Positions 9,907-19,058 of a DNA stretch of 64,000 nt are shown here, one piece after another (position 1 is the stretch's first letter; each line of letters begins with the position of its first letter). Under the pieces are notes generated by a model. The model was given only the letters and a program-made list of their open reading frames with translations. It was not told the origin of the DNA and made no database searches. Source of the stretch: an uncultured Moraxella sp. (lineage in GTDB: Bacteria > Pseudomonadota > Gammaproteobacteria > Pseudomonadales > Moraxellaceae); the NCBI RefSeq assembly GCF_945873075.1, contig NZ_CAMCBS010000001.1, positions 62,001 through 126,000 of the forward strand. Reading direction: 5' to 3'. Position numbers and translations under genes: made by a program.

Positions 9907-11289
9907 ATGAGTGAGCAAACTTCAAGTATGTGGGGCGGTCGTTTTAGCGAAGCGACCGACAGCTTTGTTGCCGAATTTACCGCGTCGGTGAATTTTGACA
10001 AACGCATGGCAAAACAAGATATTCAAGGCTCTATCGCCCACGCCACCATGCTGGGTCGCTGTGGGATTATCACAATGGACGAAAGCCAAACCATCGTCGA
10101 TGGCCTAAAGCAAGTCCAAGCCGAGATTGATAATGGCACATTTGTGTGGTCGGTGGCGCTCGAAGATGTGCATATGAATGTCGAAAGCCGTCTGACTGCC
10201 ATCATCGGCGATGTCGGCAAAAAGCTGCACACAGGACGCAGTCGCAATGACCAAGTGGCGACCGACATTCGCCTGTGGCTACGAGATGAGACCGATAATA
10301 TCTTGGCACTACTAAAACGCTTGCAATCAGGCTTGCTAGACTTGGCAGATAAGCATACCACCACCATCATGCCGGGCTTTACCCATCTACAAACAGCACA
10401 GCCGGTGAGCTTTGGTCATCATGTGATGGCGTGGTTTGAGATGCTGACCCGTGATAGCGAGCGCTTTGCCGATACTCGCCGTCGTATCAATCAGATGCCA
10501 CTAGGTAGTGCGGCGCTAGCAGGCACGACTTATCCGATTGACCGCACCATCACCGCTGAACTCTTGGGCTTTGAAGGCATTTGCCAAAATTCGCTAGATG
10601 CTGTCAGCGACCGTGATTTTGCCATTGAATTTACCGCCAATGCGTCGATTCTGATGATGCATCTATCTCGCATGAGCGAAGAGATTATCCTATGGATGAG
10701 TGCGCAGTTTGGCTTTGTGGCAGTGCCTGACCGCTTCTGCACAGGCTCATCTATCATGCCACAAAAGAAAAATCCTGATGTGCCAGAGCTTGTGCGTGGT
10801 AAGGCGGCGCGCGTGTTTGGTCAGCTCACCACCTTGCTTAGCTTGATGAAAAATCAGCCACTGGCATACAACAAAGACAACCAAGAAGACAAAGAGCCAC
10901 TGTTTGACTGCGTGGATACTTTGACAGGCTCGCTACTTGCCTTTGCTGATATGTTGCCAAATCTTGTGCCAAATAGCGAGAATATGCGTGCAGCGACGAT
11001 GAAAGGCTATGCTACAGCGACTGATTTGGCGGATTATCTTGTTAAAAAAGGCTTGCCATTCCGTGATGCGCATGAAGTGGTCGGCAAAGCGGTAGCGTTA
11101 GGCGTCGCCAAAGGTGTGGATTTAAGTGAGCTAAGCTTAGCTGAACTACAAAGCTTTAGTGAACTCATTGGTGATGATGTCTTTGAGTGCTTGACGCTTG
11201 AAGGCTCGCTCAACGCCCGTAATCACATCGGTGGTACAGCGCCAACTCAAGTCAAGGCGGCGATTGCTCGTGGTCGTGAGCGCATCTAA
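9907..11289 (+). CDS. argH: Argininosuccinate lyase ArgH
   Basis: Last step of arginine synthesis, splitting argininosuccinate into arginine and fumarate. The 460 residues include [40 protein letters not shown] and the fumarase/lyase-superfamily signature [12 protein letters not shown] with its catalytic serine loop. An AAAGGA site precedes the ATG. It is monocistronic, with a terminator close behind. argA, the first gene of the pathway, is 3 kb downstream on the other strand. Confidence 0.98.
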   Translation: MSEQTSSMWGGRFSEATDSFVAEFTASVNFDKRMAKQDIQGSIAHATMLGRCGIITMDESQTIVDGLKQVQAEIDNGTFVWSVALEDVHMNVESRLTAIIGDVGKKLHTGRSRNDQVATDIRLWLRDETDNILALLKRLQSGLLDLADKHTTTIMPGFTHLQTAQPVSFGHHVMAWFEMLTRDSERFADTRRRINQMPLGSAALAGTTYPIDRTITAELLGFEGICQNSLDAVSDRDFAIEFTANASILMMHLSRMSEEIILWMSAQFGFVAVPDRFCTGSSIMPQKKNPDVPELVRGKAARVFGQLTTLLSLMKNQPLAYNKDNQEDKEPLFDCVDTLTGSLLAFADMLPNLVPNSENMRAATMKGYATATDLADYLVKKGLPFRDAHEVVGKAVALGVAKGVDLSELSLAELQSFSELIGDDVFECLTLEGSLNARNHIGGTAPTQVKAAIARGRERI

Positions 11290-11309
11290 GTCTGGCTTGA
11301 TATAGAAAG

Positions 11310-11386
11310 TAAACCGTCATACAAGTGTATGGCGGTTTAATTATTGCCAATAAAAAGCCCCTTAAGCAAAATACTTAAGGGGCTTA
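11310..11386. terminator. Two consecutive terminator hairpins between argH and the channel gene
   Basis: The first hairpin pairs AAACCGTCATAC with GTATGGCGGTTT (11311-11340), just after argH. The second pairs AAGCCCCTTAAG (11356-11367) with CTTAAGGGGCTT (11375-11386); it is flanked by A and T runs and can stop transcription from either side. They separate the convergent argH and mechanosensitive-channel genes. Confidence 0.75.
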
Positions 11387-11402
11387 TGCTTGATTAGATT
11401 AA

Positions 11403-12587
11403 TTATTCATCATTTTTTTCAAGCTTGTCTTGTAGGCGACGCAGATAGCGAGCTGCTGCTTCTTGACCACCCAGACCGAATGACAGAGCAAATGCCACCG
11501 CCACAGCGCCAAGCGTTAGACCAAAGGCAAGATTGACGATGCTGTCAGCGATACCCATCGCTTTTAGACCCATCGCTAGTACCAGACCCATGATTAGGAC
11601 TCGGACGATGTTGGCTAGGAATTTTGAACCTTGTTCAGAACGCTCAACCACACCAGCGATAAGATTGGCAAGCCAAAAACCGATGGTCAAAATCACCGCA
11701 CCTAGAATGATTTGGCTGCCAAAAGCGATAAACATAGTCACGATGTCACTGATTTGACCAAAGCCAAGCAAATCTGCCGCTGCGATGATGGCAAATAGCA
11801 TCGCAAACACAAGCACGCCACAGCCGATGACATCAGACAGTTTTTTGGTGCCTAGCACGTTTTGTAGTCCGATTTTATTTGGTAAATCATCCAGTTGAGT
11901 GTTGGCAACCAAGCCTTTGATGACATCAGCAACCAAACGCACGACCAAGAAAGTAACGACAAGCACCGCCAATGCTGTAAAGACATTTGGCAATGACTCC
12001 ATCACTTTATTGAGCATATTGGTTGCAGGGCGTGAGATAGACTCAACTTTTAGTGCATCCAGTGCTGCAATGGTAAATGGCACAATCGTAAGCAAAAATA
12101 CCACCGAACCTGCGATATTTGGCAGATTATTTTTGCTATCGACACCAGCTTTGCTAACTAGCGCCTGAATGTTTAGGCGTGAGACCACCGTTGTTACCAT
12201 GCTGCGGACAATCTTGGCAACGATAAAGCCAATGAACATCACAAAGCCTGCCAACATCGCATTTGGCATAAAGGCAAAAATCTTATCAATCATATTGGTC
12301 AATGGGGTGAATAGCCCATTTAGACCCAGACGACCAACGACCATCGTCAGTACAATCAGCAAGATGAACCAATAAATCAAGTCGGCGATAATGCCACTGA
12401 TAGGCTGGATACCTGCTTCAGAAGATAGTTTGCTATCTAGCTTGGTTTTGGCAAGTGCTGCTGCCAAGACACGGCGGATGATACCTGCAACGAACCAGCC
12501 GATTGCAAGGATAATCAAAGCCCCAATGATTGAGCCCAATGGACCTTGTAGGCTTTGGTTTAAAATGGCGATTTTTGACAAATCCAT
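11403..12587 (-). CDS. Mechanosensitive ion channel family protein (TM-helix repeat type)
   Basis: A 394-residue membrane protein with several long hydrophobic segments in a repeated arrangement: SIIGALIILAIGWFVAGIIR, MLAGFVMFIGFIVAKIVR, VFTALAVLVVTFLVVRLVAD and QIILGAVILTIGFWLANLIAG. Each is followed by a short charged stretch. This repeated [hydrophobic]-GFxxAxxxR pattern is that of the TM_helix repeat (CmpX/MscS-related) proteins. The C-terminus AFALSFGLGGQEAAARYL corresponds to the start of the MscS pore/beta region but then stops, so the large cytoplasmic vestibule of MscS is absent. It probably eases osmotic stress; ion conduction is inferred only. Confidence 0.75.
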   Translation of the reverse strand: MDLSKIAILNQSLQGPLGSIIGALIILAIGWFVAGIIRRVLAAALAKTKLDSKLSSEAGIQPISGIIADLIYWFILLIVLTMVVGRLGLNGLFTPLTNMIDKIFAFMPNAMLAGFVMFIGFIVAKIVRSMVTTVVSRLNIQALVSKAGVDSKNNLPNIAGSVVFLLTIVPFTIAALDALKVESISRPATNMLNKVMESLPNVFTALAVLVVTFLVVRLVADVIKGLVANTQLDDLPNKIGLQNVLGTKKLSDVIGCGVLVFAMLFAIIAAADLLGFGQISDIVTMFIAFGSQIILGAVILTIGFWLANLIAGVVERSEQGSKFLANIVRVLIMGLVLAMGLKAMGIADSIVNLAFGLTLGAVAVAFALSFGLGGQEAAARYLRRLQDKLEKNDE

Positions 12588-12898
12588 ACCATTGCTCCAA
12601 ATTCATAAAAAATCAATAAAAAAAGTTCTTATCAATGATGGGGAATGCCCATGCAATGTGTTATTCCATTTTAAACCACAAAAAAGAGAAAATCATTGAT
12701 AAAAACCACAAAGTTTCGCAGATTGTAACACCAAATTGGCTATTGTTTCGCCCACTGTTAAACTATATTCACAAAATTAACAATATTCATACAGAGACCA
12801 CAACAAAATCGGCGTTTTTGATGGCGAAATGATGAATTTTTTGTTATTATTGGCACACATTTTTGTATTTCTTTTTTCACCATTTTTGAGAATTTTTT
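12588..12898 (+). promoter_or_regulatory. 311-base divergent intergenic region (channel gene / FKBP gene)
   Basis: AT-rich, no plausible gene. A weak promoter for the FKBP gene is TTGTTA (12841-12846), 17 bases, TGTATT (12864-12869). The 13-base word CAACAAAATCGGC near 12801 is also found inside the two long palindromes at 40446 and 41624 (the second copy with one change); otherwise nothing recognisable. Confidence 0.3.
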
Positions 12899-13771
12899 AT
12901 GAAAAAACATCTATTGGTTTCTGCAATCGCTGCGGCATTGGTTTTGACTGGTTGTAATAAAGACAAAGAAGCTGCATCTGCTACTGATGCCAAAGCCGAA
13001 AAATCAACGGTCGTGACCGACAAAAGCACCGAAATGGAAAAAGTAAGCTACTTGCTTGGCTTTGGCGCAGGTCAAGAAGCCAAAACAATCGATGAAGCGA
13101 TTGATTTGGAGATTTATAACAAAGCACTAAAAGATGGCTTTGAAGGCAAAGAAAGTGCATTGACCGAAGAGCAAGCACAAGCAGTCATCACAGCGTATCA
13201 AACTCGCAAAACCGAAGAAATGAAGAAGAAGTTTGAAGAAACTGCTGCCAAGAACAAAACTGATGGCGAAAAATTCCTAGCCGAAAATGCCAAGAAAGAA
13301 GGCGTAAAAACCACCGCATCAGGCCTGCAATACAAAGTCATCACTGAAGGTAGCGGTAATTCACCAAAAGCAACCGATACCGTTATCGTGAACTATGAAG
13401 GCAAGCTGATTGATGGTAAGGTATTTGACAGCTCATATGAGCGTGATATGCCAGCACAGTTCCCGCTAAATCAAGTCATCAAAGGCTGGACTGAAGGTAT
13501 TCAGTTAATGAAACCGGGTGCAAAATACGAATTTTATATCCCGTCGGCACTGGCTTATGGTGAGCAAGGCAACCAAAACATCGAGCCAAACAGCGTGCTG
13601 ATTTTCACTGTTGAGCTACTAAACGATGCACAAATCAAAGAAGCTGAAGCCAAAGTGAAAAAAATGATGGAAGAGCAAGCTAAGGCAATGGAAGAAGCAC
13701 AAAAAGCCCAAGCTGCGACCCAATCAGCCGCCGAAGCTAAGCCAGCTGAAGCTAAGACCGAGAGCAAATAA
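12899..13771 (+). CDS. FKBP-type peptidyl-prolyl cis-trans isomerase, lipoprotein (FkpA/Mip-like)
   Basis: Envelope proline isomerase and folding chaperone. The signal peptide MKKHLLVSAIAAALVLTGCN has a clear lipobox (LTGC), so the mature protein is lipid-anchored. Residues about 45-130 form the helical FKBP_N dimerisation domain (KVSYLLGFGAGQEAK). Residues about 140-245 are the catalytic FKBP domain (TASGLQYKVITEGSGNSPKA, VNYEGKLIDGKVFDSSY, IPSALAYGEQGN, LIFTVELLN). The last 45 residues are an Ala/Glu/Lys-rich tail that may be a flexible or coiled extension beyond the usual Mip length. Monocistronic, with a terminator right behind. Confidence 0.93.
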   Translation: MKKHLLVSAIAAALVLTGCNKDKEAASATDAKAEKSTVVTDKSTEMEKVSYLLGFGAGQEAKTIDEAIDLEIYNKALKDGFEGKESALTEEQAQAVITAYQTRKTEEMKKKFEETAAKNKTDGEKFLAENAKKEGVKTTASGLQYKVITEGSGNSPKATDTVIVNYEGKLIDGKVFDSSYERDMPAQFPLNQVIKGWTEGIQLMKPGAKYEFYIPSALAYGEQGNQNIEPNSVLIFTVELLNDAQIKEAEAKVKKMMEEQAKAMEEAQKAQAATQSAAEAKPAEAKTESK

Positions 13772-13793
13772 TCCTAGCTGATATATTGCGATA

Positions 13794-13830
13794 AAATCCC
13801 TGAAAAGCACATTTTCAGGGATTTTTTTGG
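13794..13830 (+). terminator. Intrinsic terminator of the FKBP gene
   Basis: AATCCCTGAAAA pairs with TTTTCAGGGATT around a 6-base loop, followed by a run of T. Confidence 0.85.
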
Positions 13831-13876
13831 GTTTTTTGCGTTTTAGGTGATTGCAGGCGATTAACACCGATTGATA

Positions 13877-14389
13877 TTATTTATTGAGCCATGCAATCAG
13901 CTCATCAACCGGCGGTGCGCCGTAGATGTATTCGCCATTTGGCTTGATAATCATTGGCGTGCCACGCATATTGAAGCTTTTGGCGACAATCATATTGCTT
14001 GTCATCGGGGTTTTGCACCAAGCACGAGCCGGTGGCTGGATGTTGTATTGCATCAAGTTCAAAAAAGCTTGATTGCGGTTTTTGCTACACCAGATGTTTT
14101 GGCTATTATCGCTACTGCCAAAATAATTGACCAGATATTTATTGACCGTGATGTTGTCAATACGGGCAAGATTTTGTTCAAGCTTACGGCAGTAGCCACA
14201 ATTGGGGTCGGTGATGACAGAGAATTTGATACTGCCTTTACCGCTTTTGAATACCAAAGCATTTTTTGGGTTCAGTGCTTGATAATTCACCGTATTGGCA
14301 AGTGCAGGCAGTGTGGTCAGTAGCAGTGCACCCAAGCCAAGCTTGAGTAGTGGCTTAAGTCGTGGTTTAACAAGTGTCTGTGTCATCAT
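13877..14389 (-). CDS. Short periplasmic DsbC/DsbG-like thiol oxidoreductase
   Basis: Periplasmic thioredoxin-fold protein with a signal peptide (KLGLGALLLTTLPALA) and the redox motif C64-G-Y-C67 in VITDPNCGYCRKLEQ. The cis-proline loop is RGTPMIIKPNGEY, and a second Cys pair (NIWCSKN and RAWCKTP) matches the structural disulfide of DsbC. Family DsbC proteins are about 235 residues because of an N-terminal dimerisation domain; here only about 25 residues lie between the cleavage site and the catalytic fold. A GGAA site precedes tandem ATGs (14389, 14386). It could act as a monomeric reductase or oxidase rather than an isomerase; that is inference. Confidence 0.85.
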   Translation of the reverse strand: MMTQTLVKPRLKPLLKLGLGALLLTTLPALANTVNYQALNPKNALVFKSGKGSIKFSVITDPNCGYCRKLEQNLARIDNITVNKYLVNYFGSSDNSQNIWCSKNRNQAFLNLMQYNIQPPARAWCKTPMTSNMIVAKSFNMRGTPMIIKPNGEYIYGAPPVDELIAWLNK

Positions 14390-14434
14390 CGTTCCATGTG
14401 TTAAGACTGCCCACGCATGAGCGGTCAGGTAGAA

Positions 14435-15772
14435 TTAGAGTTGTTTTTTTAGGACTTTTGAATTACGGCTGTGGTCATACACCGCTTGACGCTCGGCAGG
14501 CAAATCATCGACCGCCACTTCATTAAAGCCCTGCTCGACGAACCAATGTGCCGTGTGTGTCGTCAGGGCAAATAGCTGATGGCGACCGTGACTGCGTGCC
14601 TGCTGTTCCAAGAACGCCAATAAATCCGCACCACGACTGCCTTTGCGATAGTCAGGATGGATGGCAAGGCTTGCGACTTCGGCCGACTGCTCGTCAAGCG
14701 GATATAGGGCAGCACAGCCTAGGATAGTGCCGTCTCGCTCGATGACATTATAATACTCAATCTCTTGTTCGAGACGCTCTTGGGTGCGACGAATCAAGAT
14801 GCCTTGTTCTTCAAGTGGCTTGAGTAGTTCTAATAAGCCAATCACATCATTGACAGTAGCACGGCGAATCTCTTCGTATGGGTCGTGGCTAACGAGCGTA
14901 CCCGAGCCATCACGGGTGAATAGCTCTTCGATCAGTGCGCCGTCTTTGGCATAGCTGATGATGTGCGTGCGGTGCACACCTTCACGGCAGGCAGCAGCGG
15001 CACAGCGTAGGAAATGGGTAATCTCTTCTTGGTTGTTGCGATCACGCAGTAGGCGATCAACTTCGTTCGGAATCATCTCATGCAATAGGCGACCATCACG
15101 GCTGATGATGCCATCTTCTTCACCCAAGAAAATCAGCTTATCAGCGCCTAGTGCCACTGCGGTGCGTAGAGCGACATCTTCGGCAAGCAGATTAAAAATC
15201 TCACCAGTGACCGAAAATCCTGTCGGCCCTAGGATGACAATGTGGTTATTGTCCAGATTGTGGCGGATGGCATCGACATCGATAGAGCGGACTTCACCAG
15301 TCATCTGATAATCCACGCCGTCACGGATACCAAAAGGGCGAGCAGTAACAAAATTCCCCGAAATCGCATCAATGCGAGAGCCGTACATCGGCGAGTTGGC
15401 AAGTCCCATCGACAGCTGTGCTTCGATTTGTAGGCGGATTGAGCCGACCGCTTCGAGTAGAGCAGGCATTGCCTGTTTTGGCGTGACACGCACATCATCG
15501 TGGATATTGGTGGCAAGCCCTTGTTTAATCAGGTTTTGTTCGACTTGTGGGCGTGCGCCATGCACGAGCACAAGCTTAATCCCCAAGCTATGTAGTAGTG
15601 CAAAATCATGAATCAAAGTGCTAAAACCATCACGAGCGACCGCTTCACCACCAAACATGATGACAAAAGTCTTGCCACGGTGGGTGTTGATATAGGGGGC
15701 AGAATTACGGAACCAATGTACATGGTTGAACTGTGATTCGGTGGCGGCGGTGTGTGTGGTAATTGGATTCAT
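14435..15772 (-). CDS. argA: N-acetylglutamate synthase ArgA (kinase-like + GNAT)
   Basis: First step of arginine synthesis: acetyl-CoA plus glutamate gives N-acetylglutamate. The N-terminal amino-acid-kinase domain (GKTFVIMFGGEAVARDG, KLVLVHGARPQVEQNL, HIVILGPTGFSVTGEIFNL) probably senses arginine. The C-terminal GNAT domain has VASLAIHPDYRKGSRGADLLAFLEQ. The ATG at 15772 (MNPITTHTA) is preceded by GGAG at good spacing and gives 445 residues, the normal length; the 33 in-frame residues upstream are leader. Monocistronic. Confidence 0.96.
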   Translation of the reverse strand: MNPITTHTAATESQFNHVHWFRNSAPYINTHRGKTFVIMFGGEAVARDGFSTLIHDFALLHSLGIKLVLVHGARPQVEQNLIKQGLATNIHDDVRVTPKQAMPALLEAVGSIRLQIEAQLSMGLANSPMYGSRIDAISGNFVTARPFGIRDGVDYQMTGEVRSIDVDAIRHNLDNNHIVILGPTGFSVTGEIFNLLAEDVALRTAVALGADKLIFLGEEDGIISRDGRLLHEMIPNEVDRLLRDRNNQEEITHFLRCAAAACREGVHRTHIISYAKDGALIEELFTRDGSGTLVSHDPYEEIRRATVNDVIGLLELLKPLEEQGILIRRTQERLEQEIEYYNVIERDGTILGCAALYPLDEQSAEVASLAIHPDYRKGSRGADLLAFLEQQARSHGRHQLFALTTHTAHWFVEQGFNEVAVDDLPAERQAVYDHSRNSKVLKKQL

Positions 15773-16075
15773 GTCGTAGCTCCAAATTGGGCAAAAATGC
15801 AAATTTTTCTTATGGATACATTTATGAGAAAATAATCTTGATACGATAACAAAGTTTTGGGATTCTGCCAAGTTTTTTGGCGGATATTTGATGGATAATT
15901 GCCAAAATTATGGCGCATTTTGGGGGATTATCAAAAATATGCCAAGAAATTTGCCAAAAATGCACCAAAATCCGCCCAATTTACCATAAATAAACAGTTG
16001 AATACTTTAAAATTGCCAAAGCTATGCTATGATACCAAGAACTTTTTTGATTCGGCAGATAAAACAGGATTGATT
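15773..16075. other. 303-base divergent intergenic region (argA / lipoprotein)
   Basis: AT-rich and rich in the word TGCCAA. It must contain promoters for both neighbours but no convincing -35/-10 pair stands out, and no gene or palindrome is evident. Confidence 0.3.
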
Positions 16076-16612
16076 ATGAAAGCTTTTAAAATTGTAGCAA
16101 TGGGTTCGGCGTTAGCGGCATTGGCAGCATGTAGCGCAATGCCAAGCACTACTGGCAAAACCACAAGTACCCAAACAGCAGCAGCTAAAGTCAATACCAT
16201 GGCGACTACAAGTGTCCCTGACAGTATTGATGCTGTTGTGAATGCCTATTTGGTACGCACGGCGAATGGTCAAGAGACGCTTGAGCCGATTACTACTGCT
16301 ACCGTTGTAAAATCAGGTGATGTGGTTGAGTATCAGACACTTCTAACCAACACAGGCACCGATCGTGTGCGCAGCATGACAGTGACGCTGAGCTTGCCTG
16401 AAGGTGCGGTATTCACCGGTCAAGCCGATCCTGCGCTAGGCACGCTAGCGAGTGCTGATGGTGCTCGTTTTGTGCGTATGCCGATTCGTACGACAGTTAA
16501 TGGCGCAACACAAAACTTGCCGTTTGATCGTTATCAAGCCTTGCGTTGGACCATCGAAGAGATTGGTTTGGGCGGTACAGCGGTTGTTAAATACCGTGCG
16601 ACCATCCGCTGA
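16076..16612 (+). CDS. Small secreted lipoprotein with a DUF11-like beta domain
   Basis: A 178-residue protein. The start at 16076 is chosen because it begins a lipoprotein signal (MKAFKIVAMGSALAALAACS, lipobox LAAC) with AGGAT upstream. After a Thr/Ser/Ala-rich linker, residues about 45-178 carry the pattern VKSGDVVEYQTLLTNTGTDR, VTLSLPEGAVFTGQADPA and RWTIEEIGLGGTAVVKYRAT. That is the shape of the DUF11/conserved-repeat immunoglobulin-like domain found in surface proteins. The function is unknown; outer-membrane anchoring is likely but not shown. No operon partner. Confidence 0.75.
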   Translation: MKAFKIVAMGSALAALAACSAMPSTTGKTTSTQTAAAKVNTMATTSVPDSIDAVVNAYLVRTANGQETLEPITTATVVKSGDVVEYQTLLTNTGTDRVRSMTVTLSLPEGAVFTGQADPALGTLASADGARFVRMPIRTTVNGATQNLPFDRYQALRWTIEEIGLGGTAVVKYRATIR

Positions 16613-16743
16613 TTGCTTGATTGGCAGTGATGCCAAATGACCGTCCTGTTGGGCGGTTATTTTTTTGCCAAAAAAGTAAATCGGCTTGGCAAAGTAACGA
16701 TAGCATTACCGAACTGTTATCATATTGTATAAAAATCATTTGC

Positions 16744-16796
16744 AAATAAAAAACATTCTTATTTGGTTTGAATCTTGGCGGTCTGTGCATTATAAT
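16744..16796 (+). promoter_or_regulatory. Fur-box promoter of the siderophore ABC operon
   Basis: A promoter TTGAAT (16768-16773), 17 bases, TATAAT (16791-16796). Immediately upstream, touching the -35, is a near-palindrome at 16744-16764 whose halves read AAATAAAAAA and ATTCTTATTT. This differs at four of 21 positions from the Fur consensus with halves AAATGAGAAT/ATTCTCATTT. Iron repression of the operon that starts at 16874 is the expected consequence. Confidence 0.65.
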
Positions 16797-16873
16797 GGCA
16801 CGGCAAATTTGAGCGAACTTGGCAAGCGATACTTGTTCATTGGCTCAAGCAATGATTAATCATAGGGGTAATT

Positions 16874-17875
16874 ATGAAAAAGCGTTTATCACTGGGTTTG
16901 GCAGTCATGATGGCACTGGGTTTGGCTGCTTGTGGCGAGTCAAAAACCGAACAAAGCACCGAGTCAGCCCAAGCGACCCAAGCTGATGCCCAAAGCACCC
17001 AAAGCACCGAAACGGCTGCACCAACAGGTGATGTCACCATCAAGACAGCCACCGGTGATGTGACCATTGCGGGCAATCCACATCCGCTGGCAGTGTATGA
17101 TATGACGGCTATGCAGAACCTTGCTGTGCTTGGCGTGGCGGTCGAAGGGATGCCATCTGAGCTACGCTTGACCAACCTAAAAGCGGCGAACACCCCAGAT
17201 TCAGCAGAAATCGGCACTGTGCTAGAGCCGAATCTTGAAGCATTGAACGCCCTACAACCAAAAGCCATCATCGTCGGCTCTCGCATGGCAGAAAAAGCCG
17301 AAGAGCTTGGCAAAATCGGCACAGTGCTGAACTTAACCATCGACACCAGAAACCCGTACGAAGCCACCAAGCAGCAGCTGACTGACTTTGGTAAGCTATT
17401 TGGTAAAGAAGCCGAAGCGACCACTGCCATCAGCGACATCGATGCGGCAATCGCAGCCGCCAAACAAGCGGCGGCAGGCAAGGGCAATGGACTTGCGATT
17501 ATGGTGAATGGCAATAAGCTGTCTGCCTATGGCGACAAATCTCGCTATGGCTTTTTGCACACGGCGTTTGGTATCCCGATGGCAGATGCCAATATCGAAG
17601 ATGCTCGCCACGGTCAGCCAATCAGCTTTGAATACTTACAAAAAGTCGATCCAGATTGGCTATTTGTCCTAGATCGTGGTGCAGCGATCGGCGAAGAAGG
17701 CGAATCGGCTGAAGTGGTGCTAGATAATCCACTGATGCACGGCACTAAGGCATGGAAAAACAAACAAATCGTCTATCTAAGCCCAGATAGCTATTTGGCA
17801 TTTGGTGGTTATTATCAATGGCTCAACGATGCCCAAATCGTTACCGATGCGTTCAACGCCAAAACTGCACAATAA
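16874..17875 (+). CDS. Iron-siderophore ABC transporter, substrate-binding lipoprotein (FatB/CeuE-like)
   Basis: Periplasmic binding protein that hands a ferric siderophore to the inner-membrane permeases encoded next. The lipoprotein signal is MKKRLSLGLAVMMALGLAACG (lipobox LAAC), followed by a Thr/Gln/Ser-rich linker. The class III (helical backbone) fold is shown by NPHPLAVYDMTAMQNLAVLG, EPNLEALNALQPKAIIVGSR and the C-terminal NDAQIVTDAFNA. The segment QPISFEYLQKVDPDWLFVLDRG is typical of the petrobactin/catecholate group (FatB, CeuE, YclQ). The 334-residue length is normal. A GGGG site lies just before the ATG. Confidence 0.9.
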   Translation: MKKRLSLGLAVMMALGLAACGESKTEQSTESAQATQADAQSTQSTETAAPTGDVTIKTATGDVTIAGNPHPLAVYDMTAMQNLAVLGVAVEGMPSELRLTNLKAANTPDSAEIGTVLEPNLEALNALQPKAIIVGSRMAEKAEELGKIGTVLNLTIDTRNPYEATKQQLTDFGKLFGKEAEATTAISDIDAAIAAAKQAAAGKGNGLAIMVNGNKLSAYGDKSRYGFLHTAFGIPMADANIEDARHGQPISFEYLQKVDPDWLFVLDRGAAIGEEGESAEVVLDNPLMHGTKAWKNKQIVYLSPDSYLAFGGYYQWLNDAQIVTDAFNAKTAQ

Positions 17876-17977
17876 TCCCAAGGATGGCAGGTGTGATACT
17901 TGCCATCTTTTATTTTGCTGATATTTTGCTGATATTTTCCGATGAGTTAGCCAACCTGTGCGTATCTTGAGAGTGTT

Positions 17978-18967
17978 ATGACCACCGCCACATTATCCAA
18001 TCCTTGGCACAAAGCCATCAGTATCAATGCTGCAAGCCTAGTGGTGATGGCAGTGCTGATCGTGGTGAGCCTGTCTGTGGGCGTGGCGGATTTTAGTTGG
18101 CAAAACCTGATCACAGGTCAAGTCAGCCAAGACACCCAAATCCTACTACAAAGCCGCATCCCCCGTACGCTTGCCATCATCTTGACCGGTGCAGGCATGG
18201 CGATCAGTGGCATGATGATGCAAGTCGTGCTCAAAAATCGCTTCGTCGAGCCATCAATGGTCGGCGCTACCCAAAGTGCGGCACTTGGGATGCTCATCAC
18301 TGCACTTGTATTGCCATCAGCGCCCATCATCGCCAAAATCAGTATCGCTACCGTCTGTGCGATGGTGGGGATGATGATTTTTATGATGCTGATTAAGCGA
18401 CTGCCTGCCACCGATCATCTGATGATTCCGCTTGTGGGGATTGTCTTTAGCGGTATCATTGATGCGATGAGCACCTTTATTGCGTATCAAACCGAGATGG
18501 TGCAGCTGCTTGGTGTGTGGCGATTTGGCGATTTTTCGAGTATTTTGGCGGGTCGCTATGAGCTACTATGGCTCGTCGGTGCGGTATCGGTGATGGCTTA
18601 TGTCTTGGCGGATAAGCTGACCATCATTGGGCTTGGCGATCATATCGCAACCAATCTGGGGGTGAATCGTGAGACCATCTTACGCCTATCGGTGGTGATG
18701 GTGGCTTTGGTGAGCTCGGTGGTGGTGGCGACGGTTGGTATGATTCCGTTTGTCGGGCTGGTCGTGCCGAACATCATCAGCCGACTGATGGGTGATAGGC
18801 TTAGGCTCACCTTACCTGCGGTGGCACTGCTTGGTGCATCGGCGGTGCTATTGTGTGACATCATCGGGCGGCTGATTATTTATCCGTTTGAAATCCCTGT
18901 GACGGTGGTCTTTGGGGTGCTTGGGGCGATGGTGTTTTTGTATTTATTATTAAAAAATCCCAAATAG
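17978..18967 (+). CDS. Iron-siderophore ABC transporter permease 1 (FecCD family)
   Basis: Inner-membrane permease with about nine helices, 329 residues. The family motif RIPRTLAIILTGAGMAISGMM, the coupling region GVNRETILRLSVVMVALVSS and the ending GMIPFVGLVVPNIISRLMG with CDIIGRLIIYPFEIPVTVVFGVLGAMVFLYLL are all FecCD signatures. It forms a heterodimer with the next permease. The 102-base gap after the binding-protein gene has no clear terminator, so it is probably in the same operon. Confidence 0.93.
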   Translation: MTTATLSNPWHKAISINAASLVVMAVLIVVSLSVGVADFSWQNLITGQVSQDTQILLQSRIPRTLAIILTGAGMAISGMMMQVVLKNRFVEPSMVGATQSAALGMLITALVLPSAPIIAKISIATVCAMVGMMIFMMLIKRLPATDHLMIPLVGIVFSGIIDAMSTFIAYQTEMVQLLGVWRFGDFSSILAGRYELLWLVGAVSVMAYVLADKLTIIGLGDHIATNLGVNRETILRLSVVMVALVSSVVVATVGMIPFVGLVVPNIISRLMGDRLRLTLPAVALLGASAVLLCDIIGRLIIYPFEIPVTVVFGVLGAMVFLYLLLKNPK

Positions 18968-19058
18968 CTTTCTTTATCATTAATTTACTGAATCATCACT
19001 GATAATCGCCAATTTTTCGGCTTTTTAACGATTAAAATTAACCTTAACCTTATCAATC

